Positions 25,701 through 30,882 of a stretch of 30,882 bases of DNA are shown here, piece after piece. The notes beneath the pieces are model-generated. The model had not been told where the DNA came from and made no database searches. It saw only the letters and a list, made by a program, of their open reading frames with translations. The DNA is from Bacteroidaceae bacterium (GTDB lineage: Bacteria > Bacteroidota > Bacteroidia > Bacteroidales > Bacteroidaceae), in assembly GCA_023227685.1 (NCBI GenBank), contig JALNVG010000008.1:1-30882 (forward strand). The letters run 5' to 3'. The position numbers were made by a program, and so were the translations under genes. Every line of letters begins with the position of its first letter. The first letter of the stretch is position 1.

Positions 25701-27155
25701 CAGAATTTGACGCAAACGTTTCATTTCGGTCTGACTCCGCCGTCTGGAGCGATCTGAAAAGATAGCAAAAAGCACAAACACAAGAATCACCCCGCCGACA
25801 ACAACGAAAATAATAATACTCAACTGGTTGGATTGAGCCTGCAAGGATGCATAACGACTTTCGAGCTCTTTGTCCTGACGGGTATAATTAAGCATGTCAA
25901 GATAGACATTACGATTATAATCGGATGCACGCTTCATATTGAGTCCCGCATAAGTAATACTTAATTGCTCACTGATGCCGGATATCCACTCGGGAACGGT
26001 TTTTACATTTTTCTGCTTTATCCACGGCACACCGGTATAAATCGTATCTCCTTTTGGATCGGAACGTAATAAATCGCCTGGCCCCTTTGCATCGCCATAA
26101 TTCATTATATGATAATGATTAACACAAGCCAAGGCATTATGCAAAGTATCAAGAGCCTGGGAATAACAGCCGTGCACATTAAGATATGCACCTATCGTAA
26201 CATAAGTTTCGGCTATCTGATAAAGATCGTTCGACTTCCGGAATTTTTGCAGCGAACGTCCGGCCAGACGGAACGGCAACAGGCTGTCAATCGGATATCC
26301 GAACTGCTGAATATCCTCTAACCGCTTACTTTGCAATAAACGATAATAGGCTTGATCTGTTATTATATCAGCAATCGACCGCAAACTATTTGCCTCAAAA
26401 TAAAGATATTTCCCTTTACGGGACATCTGCCATACATGAAACAATTGATCAAAATCAGAGAGCTGTTGTGACTCCTGTTCATTGATAACATTAAGCTTAG
26501 AAGACCCTCTCACGTATAGATAATAAAGCAATTGTCCGGTGTCAGCGGTCAATGTATCATTATAGGAAATTTCATTAAGCGACTTAACTGCCTCAACACG
26601 TTGATGTAAATAATAATAATAAACGGCAGATACGATATAAAACTCGGTAAAAGCAAATTTCATACGCACTTTATCATGGATGTTCGTGAAAACATCGGCA
26701 CCCTCACTTATCCGTTTCATTCGCCGCATGGCACTGTTACGATAATCATAGAATTCCTTGTTCATGGCCGTTCGCTGATATATCTTCATCAGTCCGACAT
26801 CGGCAATAAGCAACTCAAGTTCATTCTTTGTGAGCCTGTAAACCTGTTTATGCAAAGACTCAGCCAAGTCGAATTTCATCTGCATAAAAGCACAAAAGCC
26901 CAGATTATTGCAAGCTTCCGCCTTGCCTGATTTATAAAATCGCACCATATCATATGCTTGCTGAGCAGCGATACGTGAAGAATCAATATTGCGATAGCGA
27001 TCACCATAGGCAATATCGTTTAATGAATCAATAGTGTGTATTTCATGTGTAGGCACTATATCAACGCACGAGAATAAAGACATAAGAAGTACTATACCTA
27101 TTATATATATAGGACAATGTACAAAATATGGCGGGAATCTCGGATTCTTCATCAT
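22788..27155 (-). CDS. Giant double-module membrane sensor histidine kinase (DUF5112/DUF5113-like)
   Basis: The 1455-residue protein looks like two sensor kinases fused in frame. Module 1: a lipoprotein-like signal with C30, a helical TPR-like periplasmic region (about 40-440), a membrane helix (447-466), then a cytoplasmic kinase whose ATP-binding motifs are complete: N713 (NTLAENARKY), DNGCGL (741-746) and GSGFGL (783-788). The helix where the phosphoacceptor His should be reads VNGINP, with no His. Module 2: a hydrophobic stretch ending in C849 that resembles another lipoprotein signal, a second sensor region (850-1003), a membrane helix (1005-1027), a GAF-like domain (about 1085-1185), a candidate phosphoacceptor H1228 (IKHETVYYP) and a decayed ATP-binding domain (E1345 in place of the N-box Asn; no DxGxG). 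Domain names and the division of labour are inferences. It leads an operon with a response regulator and an AbgT transporter. Confidence 0.88.
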   Translation of the reverse strand: MMKNPRFPPYFVHCPIYIIGIVLLMSLFSCVDIVPTHEIHTIDSLNDIAYGDRYRNIDSSRIAAQQAYDMVRFYKSGKAEACNNLGFCAFMQMKFDLAESLHKQVYRLTKNELELLIADVGLMKIYQRTAMNKEFYDYRNSAMRRMKRISEGADVFTNIHDKVRMKFAFTEFYIVSAVYYYYLHQRVEAVKSLNEISYNDTLTADTGQLLYYLYVRGSSKLNVINEQESQQLSDFDQLFHVWQMSRKGKYLYFEANSLRSIADIITDQAYYRLLQSKRLEDIQQFGYPIDSLLPFRLAGRSLQKFRKSNDLYQIAETYVTIGAYLNVHGCYSQALDTLHNALACVNHYHIMNYGDAKGPGDLLRSDPKGDTIYTGVPWIKQKNVKTVPEWISGISEQLSITYAGLNMKRASDYNRNVYLDMLNYTRQDKELESRYASLQAQSNQLSIIIFVVVGGVILVFVLFAIFSDRSRRRSQTEMKRLRQILLLCRDITSSIPMNIPDIQKKLDNLQGEGVFLLKRNEDKKVVIQPLRQLNREEKGFVRLLQPYVDWAVDNEHSITSLVGEHDRLDEQRYIHERHIYNNVRENLIKKSCLAIVNGINPYIDRILNESHKLLDKDFINNDKIRKEKFQYIEELVTTINEYNDILALWIKMKQGTLNLNIATFDLAQLFELIAKGHQAFEMKKQTLRVEPTTAIVKADRALTLFMINTLAENARKYTPEGGTVRIYAATTEHYVEISVADNGCGLSTEDVARIEGEKVYDSRMIGMKTLGDKVSESLKANKGSGFGLMNCKGIIEKYRKTNALFDVCTFRVESMLGKGSRFYFRLPVGVRRTLKLLLLLFLPFGFQACTGNKYTPPASGESRIFTHTDTVYNKLLNEASNYANSAYFSNVDMRYKDALHYIDTAIVLLNIHHEKYTGHVSPAMQLCGDGIPAEITWWNNNFDTDYYVILDLRNEAAVAFLALKQLNGYQYNNTAFTDIYKLQSEDHSLATYCNQLKRSTTNKMVGLTICVILFLTFLIGYYLLYLRKRIENRINMNQVFEINKKIYAATLSQVHQDEEALQLEENALRQIPRRIVNAAFDPVNEMFVIDHIGIAVYDESSRQLSYTSNPDGEMPEQVRQSFDKNEYVCDRRYQALPLVVESDGASQKIGVLCIERHEDFTANDSDRLLLEMIARYVAIVVINAAVRMAVKYRDIESAHEEAERVSIEDNNLHVQNMVLDNCLSSIKHETVYYPNKIKQIIGLLNTQALPIEEEKNKMKSIIELIEYYRGIFTILSSCAGGQLEQVTFKRMIIPVSEPLDYACSYFKKKCRSDSITLQVTDVQKDEKVIGDVNQLHILFENLIDEALEHPVAGELLLQAVADGQFVRFSFTDTRRSKTVDELNQLFYPNPMLMIAGDEGRLSGTGYLVCKQIIREHDEYVGRRGCRIIAEPATAHHPEATKEEKGFTVYFTIPRK

Positions 27156-27179
27156 AGTGCATCATTATATCTCATCTAG

Positions 27180-27187
27180 CAAAACTA
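27180..27187 (-). promoter_or_regulatory. -7 box of the kinase-regulator-transporter operon
   Basis: The minus strand reads TAGTTTTG (27187-27180), matching TAnnTTTG, 24 bases before the kinase ATG. No -33 element is clear at normal spacing, suggesting a weak or activated promoter. Confidence 0.5.
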
Positions 27188-27260
27188 CGAATATTTATGC
27201 TAATCTAAAAATATTTTCAATTTTTCTATTTTGTTTATCCTTAAAATGAGTAAGAATTCA

Positions 27261-27268
27261 TACCTTTG
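27261..27268 (+). promoter_or_regulatory. -7 box (TACCTTTG) of prs
   Basis: TACCTTTG matches TAnnTTTG, 36 bases before the prs ATG. A TTTG at 27230-27233 is 27 bases upstream, longer than the usual spacing. Confidence 0.6.
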
Positions 27269-27304
27269 CATTGAATTAAAAAATAATAGCAACAACTATT
27301 AAAA

Positions 27305-28243
27305 ATGAATGAACAAGAACCTTTTATGGTATTCTCGGGAACCAACTCGAAATATCTAGCAGAAAAAATCTGCAGTTACCTTGATTGCCCATTAGGCAAT
27401 ATGAACGTAACACACTTTGCAGACGGCGAGTTTGCTGTATCTTATGAAGAGTCAATACGTGGCTCTCATGTTTTTTTAGTCCAATCAACCTTCCCCAACT
27501 CGGACAATCTCATGGAATTGCTTTTGATGATCGACGCAGCCAAACGTGCTTCAGCAAAAAGCATCATTGCTGTTATCCCTTATTTCGGCTGGGCTCGTCA
27601 GGACAGAAAAGACAAGCCCCGTGTCTCAATAGGAGCCAAACTAGTCGCCGACTTACTTTCTACAGCAGGTATTGAACGATTGATTACTATGGATTTGCAT
27701 GCCGATCAGATTCAGGGATTTTTCAACATTCCGGTTGATCATTTGTACGCATCGGCTGTGTTCTTACCTTATATTCAATCATTAAAAATGAATGATTTAG
27801 TGATTGCCGCACCTGACGTGGGCGGCTCGAAACGAGCAAGTACATTCTCGAAATATCTTGGCGTACCATTGGTGCTCTGCAACAAGACACGTGAAAAAGT
27901 GAATACGGTAGCTTCCATGATCGTAATCGGTGATGTGAAAGGGAAAAACGTAATTCTTGTTGACGATATTGTCGATACCGCCGGCACCATTACTAAAGCT
28001 GCCAACCTAATGATGGAATCGGGTGCCAATTCTGTTCGCGCCATTGCCAGCCATTGTGTAATGTCCGATCCGGCTTCTTACCGTGTAGAAGAATCGGCAT
28101 TGACCGAAATGGTATTTACCGATAGTATTCCTTATACCAAGAAATGCGGAAAAGTTAAGCAACTAACCATCGCCAAAATGTTTGCCGAAACTATCATTCG
28201 CGTTGTAAGAAACGAATCGATCAGCTCACAATATATCATATAA
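27305..28243 (+). CDS. prs: Ribose-phosphate pyrophosphokinase (PRPP synthetase)
   Basis: The 312-residue enzyme makes PRPP from ribose 5-phosphate and ATP for nucleotide, His, Trp and NAD synthesis. Visible motifs are FADGEF (38-43), the catalytic flexible loop ARQDRKDKPRVSIGAK (97-112), H132 in DLHADQIQGFF and the PRPP loop VDDIVDTAGT (219-228). Length and motifs are those of class I enzymes. It has its own -7 box and a long terminator hairpin, so it is monocistronic. It is divergent from the kinase operon. Confidence 0.96.
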   Translation: MNEQEPFMVFSGTNSKYLAEKICSYLDCPLGNMNVTHFADGEFAVSYEESIRGSHVFLVQSTFPNSDNLMELLLMIDAAKRASAKSIIAVIPYFGWARQDRKDKPRVSIGAKLVADLLSTAGIERLITMDLHADQIQGFFNIPVDHLYASAVFLPYIQSLKMNDLVIAAPDVGGSKRASTFSKYLGVPLVLCNKTREKVNTVASMIVIGDVKGKNVILVDDIVDTAGTITKAANLMMESGANSVRAIASHCVMSDPASYRVEESALTEMVFTDSIPYTKKCGKVKQLTIAKMFAETIIRVVRNESISSQYII

Positions 28244-28287
28244 CAAAAATATATCGAATGTATTTTTTCATTACCGACCTATAATTC

Positions 28288-28331
28288 AATCAGCTCCTCC
28301 TCTGTTTCTTTTAACAGAGGAAGAGCTGATT
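28288..28331 (+). terminator. Terminator after prs
   Basis: A 19-bp stem with one mismatch (28288-28306 with 28313-28331) and a 6-base loop lies 44 bases after the prs stop. The T-rich tail is broken (TCCTTTCT). Confidence 0.7.
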
Positions 28332-28374
28332 ATCCTTTCTATAATTCCGAAAATCTTATCGTCAACACATCACT

Positions 28375-29049
28375 ATGAAAAGAATTTTATGTCTTGCATT
28401 CTTTACCTTATTGTCAGTAGCTGACATACTAGCCGCTCAACCCACAAAAAGCATTTCTCTTTTCAACGGAAAAGATTTACACCAATGGATGGCTTGGACA
28501 AAAGCTGACGGTAGAACTTCGCACCCCGAAACGGTATTCGAGGTGTCCGAAGGTATGATTCGCCTGCACGGCAAAAATAATGGTGGATACTTGATGACGA
28601 AAAAATCGTATGACAATTTTCATTTATCACTTGATTACCGTTGGAACATCAATCCTTTATTCGTTCCCCAAAAAGAAAAAAGAAACAGTGGCGTGATGTT
28701 TCGCGTAGACCGGCATGCTCCTGACAGCTGGTTTCCCCGCGGCATTCAATATCAAATAAAAACCGGAACGACCGGTGATTTCATCCTGATAAAAGGAGTA
28801 ACAATGAATATCGGCGATAAATGCTACGGCCCCGGGGAAAGCGTTCTCGTTGCCCGTATGAAAGATGCAACTCGTCCCACCGGTGAGTGGAACCATCTCG
28901 AAATCATAGCTCATAACAGACATATCACTTTCATACTGAATGGAGTAACTGTGAATGAAGGTACCAATTGTTCTGCAACAAAAGGAAGAATTCTTTTATG
29001 TTATGAAACAAGTCCGATTGATTTCAAAAATCTTATCCTGATCAAATAG
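28375..29049 (+). CDS. Secreted DUF1080 (3-keto-disaccharide hydrolase-like) protein
   Basis: The 224-residue protein has a signal peptide (MKRILCLAFFTLLSVADILA, cut probably after A20), then one DUF1080 domain with the concanavalin-like jelly-roll pattern: SLFNGKDLHQWMAW at the start, LSLDYRW, NSGVMFRVD, GEWNHLEIIAHNRHITFILNGV and a closing strand at FKNLILIK. Family members include hydrolases of 3-keto-glucosides and sugar-binding lectin-like proteins; I cannot tell which this is. There is no lipobox, so it is probably periplasmic. It stands alone after the prs terminator, with no clear -7 box in the 43 bases before it, and no sugar oxidoreductase partner is in view. Confidence 0.85.
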   Translation: MKRILCLAFFTLLSVADILAAQPTKSISLFNGKDLHQWMAWTKADGRTSHPETVFEVSEGMIRLHGKNNGGYLMTKKSYDNFHLSLDYRWNINPLFVPQKEKRNSGVMFRVDRHAPDSWFPRGIQYQIKTGTTGDFILIKGVTMNIGDKCYGPGESVLVARMKDATRPTGEWNHLEIIAHNRHITFILNGVTVNEGTNCSATKGRILLCYETSPIDFKNLILIK

Positions 29050-29104
29050 ATTCTCTTTTTTCTTCTTTTATTTGCTAAAAATATCCAATTTTTGGTTATT
29101 CATG

Positions 29105-29137
29105 CTATATAACATATAGAAGTGTATTACATACACT
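29105..29137 (+). promoter_or_regulatory. Two adjacent palindromes upstream of the aldose epimerase gene
   Basis: CTATAT-AAC-ATATAG (29105-29119) is followed by AGTGTAT-TAC-ATACACT (29121-29137), both perfect. They lie 65-97 bases before the epimerase ATG, a plausible operator place. No TAnnTTTG box is clear here (TATTTTTA at 29150-29157 is closest). Confidence 0.4.
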
Positions 29138-29201
29138 AAAGAAAAGTGTTATTTTTACACCTATTAATAGATATAATGCTATATACTAAACATTTAAAAC
29201 C

Positions 29202-30341
29202 ATGAAAAATCATTTCTTTCTTGTAGGATTAGCAGTATTGATGTTATCATCGTGCAATAATAAGCCTGCTGATCAGTCAACACTTTCCGGATTAAATCCG
29301 AAAAATTTTCAGAGTACAGTTAATGGTGTCCAAACACATCTGTATACCTTAAAGAATAAAGCCGGTATGGAAGTTTGCATTACCAATTTCGGCGGACGTA
29401 TCGTATCGATCATGGTACCCGACAAAAATGGAAAAATGCAAGATGTCGTACTCGGATTTGACAGTATAAAGAATTACATCAACATTCCAAGCGACTTCGG
29501 TGCTTCCATCGGACGCTATGCCAATCGTATCGATCACGGTAAATTTGTTCTTGATGGCAAAACCATCCAATTACCTATAAATAATTACGGACATTGTCTG
29601 CATGGCGGACCGAGAGGCTGGCAGTACCAGGCTTATGATGCCAAACCGATTGACGACACAACACTGCAACTCACACGCATTTCTCCTGACGGCGATATGA
29701 ACTTTCCCGGCAAAGTAACAGCAACGGTAACGTTTAAATTAATGGAAGATAATGCCATCGACATTAAATATGCAGCTACCACAGATAAAAAGACAGTCAT
29801 CAACATGACTAACCACTCTTATTTTAACCTGAATGGCAATCCTGAAGATTTATCAACTAACAATTTATTATATCTCAATGCCGACTATTACACACCGGTT
29901 GACAGCACATTCATGACTACCGGCGAAATATTACCAGTAAAAGGTACGCCAATGGATTTCACTACACCTAAAGCGGTAGGTAAAGACATCACAAAAACAG
30001 ACTTTATTCAAATAAAGAATGCTAACGGTTATGATCATAACTTCGTTCTTAACACAAAAGGTGATATCAAACAAGTAGCTGCCAGACTCACCTCACCCGA
30101 CACCGGCATCACACTTGAGGTTTATACCACAGAACCGGGCATTCAAGTCTATACCGGTAACTTCCTTGACGGAACAGTTAAAGGTAAAAAAGGCATCGTT
30201 TATAATCAACGGGCATCTGTTTGCTTAGAAACACAACATTACCCCGACAGTCCCAACGAACCGAAATGGCCGTCAACTGTTCTTTCACCGGGACAAACCT
30301 ACCACAGCGAATGTATCTTTAAATTTTCAGTAAATAAATAA
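29202..30341 (+). CDS. galM: Aldose 1-epimerase (mutarotase), lipoprotein form
   Basis: The 379-residue enzyme interconverts alpha and beta anomers of hexoses. It has a lipoprotein signal, MKNHFFLVGLAVLMLSSC, with the lipid-bearing Cys at 18 (lipobox LSSC). No acidic +2 residue is seen (N19). The catalytic residues of the galactose mutarotase family are recognisable: H134 in HCLHGG, H205 in MTNHSYFNL (acid) and E343 in VCLETQHYPDSPN (base). FGASIGRYANRI is the other family block. Classical GalM is cytoplasmic; this one acts outside the inner membrane, where it could present one anomer to a transporter. The next gene, 31 bases on, is a sodium/solute symporter, which supports this (inference). 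Confidence 0.95.
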   Translation: MKNHFFLVGLAVLMLSSCNNKPADQSTLSGLNPKNFQSTVNGVQTHLYTLKNKAGMEVCITNFGGRIVSIMVPDKNGKMQDVVLGFDSIKNYINIPSDFGASIGRYANRIDHGKFVLDGKTIQLPINNYGHCLHGGPRGWQYQAYDAKPIDDTTLQLTRISPDGDMNFPGKVTATVTFKLMEDNAIDIKYAATTDKKTVINMTNHSYFNLNGNPEDLSTNNLLYLNADYYTPVDSTFMTTGEILPVKGTPMDFTTPKAVGKDITKTDFIQIKNANGYDHNFVLNTKGDIKQVAARLTSPDTGITLEVYTTEPGIQVYTGNFLDGTVKGKKGIVYNQRASVCLETQHYPDSPNEPKWPSTVLSPGQTYHSECIFKFSVNK

Positions 30342-30372
30342 ATATCAATTTTAAACTTTAAACTTTAATAAC

Positions 30373-30882
30373 GTGGAATCTTTAGATTGGATTGTCATTG
30401 CGGTTTTCTGCCTCGTACTAATAGGAATTATAGTCTGGGTAATGAAACAAAAGCAAAATAACTCGGACGATTATTTTTTAGGCGGACGAGATGCGACATG
30501 GATCGCTATCGGTGCTTCTATCTTTGCATCAAACATTGGCTCCGAGCATTTAATCGGGTTAGCCGGTGCCGGTGCATCAAGTGGTATGGCCATGGCTCAT
30601 TGGGAAATTCAGGGATGGATGATCTTAATTTTGGGCTGGGTGTTTGTTCCTTTTTACTCACGAAGTATGGTTTACACAATGCCCGAGTTTCTTGAGCGAC
30701 GTTACAACGCACAATCCCGCACCATTTTGTCCATCATCTCATTGGTGAGTTATGTACTTACAAAGGTTGCAGTCACCGTATATGCCGGTGGTCTGGTCTT
30801 TCAACAAGTATTCGGAATCAAAGAATTATGGGGCATCGACTTTTTCTGGATTGCCGCTATCGGACTGGTTTTGCTTACAGCG
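30373..30882 (+). CDS. Sodium:solute symporter (SGLT family), 3' end outside the window
   Basis: An open frame from a GTG at 30373 runs off the window end after 170 codons. It starts (M)ESLDWIVIAVFCLVLIGIIVW, a first membrane helix, followed by DDYFLGGRDATW and the sugar-symporter block SIFASNIGSEHLIGLAGAGA, then MPEFLERRY. This is the N-terminal part of an SGLT-type sodium/sugar symporter, usually about 500-560 residues. The GTG is chosen because no ATG precedes the first helix in frame and it follows the epimerase stop by 31 bases. With the periplasmic epimerase upstream it probably takes up a hexose such as galactose or glucose (inference). Confidence 0.88.
   Translation, partial: MESLDWIVIAVFCLVLIGIIVWVMKQKQNNSDDYFLGGRDATWIAIGASIFASNIGSEHLIGLAGAGASSGMAMAHWEIQGWMILILGWVFVPFYSRSMVYTMPEFLERRYNAQSRTILSIISLVSYVLTKVAVTVYAGGLVFQQVFGIKELWGIDFFWIAAIGLVLLTA

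Noticed and set aside
29050..29201. Possible small gene between the DUF1080 and epimerase genes
   Set aside because: No frame with a start and reasonable length is present; the stretch is A/T-rich with palindromes and reads as regulatory DNA.
1..30882. tRNA, rRNA, insertion sequences, prophage or horizontal-transfer islands
   Set aside because: Intergenic gaps are all under about 200 bases and hold only promoters and hairpins; no transposase, integrase or attachment-like repeats were seen.

Overview
This window is a stretch of ordinary chromosome from a member of the Bacteroidales (Bacteroides/Barnesiella/Parabacteroides-like; the genus cannot be fixed from sequence alone). The evidence is the phylum's TAnnTTTG -7 promoter box in front of most transcription units (two with a well-spaced TTTG/TTG -33 element), A/T-rich leaders without Shine-Dalgarno sequences, lipoprotein signal peptides, DUF4369 and S46 peptidase families, a close look-alike of the Bacteroides anaerobic sulfatase-maturing enzyme, and low-to-moderate GC. 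I see no rRNA, tRNA, CRISPR array, insertion sequence or prophage, and no gap over 300 bases without a gene.

Layout. 1-2160: a single gene for a NagB-like domain fused to a PIG-L deacetylase. 2175-4840: a three-gene unit (small acidic protein, Cys-less TusA-like protein, YgiQ radical SAM enzyme) ending in a double hairpin. 4858-8214 (minus): mfd, divergent from 8396-12177 (plus): dolichyl-phosphate-mannose-synthase-like GT2, dihydroorotase pyrC, a stand-alone MetH reactivation domain, and a PlsC acyltransferase. 12195-12950 (minus): a DUF4369 lipoprotein. 13124-16564 (plus): anaerobic sulfatase-maturing enzyme and a periplasmic S46 dipeptidyl peptidase. 16644-18494 (minus): an oxidative-stress operon read as PerR-like regulator, 44-residue rubredoxin, 2-Cys peroxiredoxin, desulfoferrodoxin. 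18626-20539 (plus): NAD synthetase. 20596-27155 (minus): a very large double sensor kinase, its response regulator and an AbgT-family transporter. 27305-28243 (plus): prs. 28375-29049: a secreted DUF1080 protein. 29202-30882: an aldose-1-epimerase lipoprotein followed by a sodium/solute symporter that runs off the end.

How they fit together. Much is housekeeping: PRPP, pyrimidine, NAD and phospholipid synthesis, transcription-coupled repair. The PerR operon is a compact superoxide/peroxide reduction chain typical of an anaerobe. The GalM-symporter pair handles a free hexose. The most unusual locus is the kinase-regulator-transporter operon: the 1455-residue kinase looks like two membrane sensor kinases fused head to tail, the first keeping the ATP-binding motifs but lacking a recognisable phosphoacceptor histidine, the second keeping a candidate histidine but with a decayed ATP-binding domain. 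The two halves therefore look complementary. The fused NagB-like/PIG-L protein, the Cys-less TusA-like protein next to YgiQ, and the separate MetH reactivation protein also merit attention.
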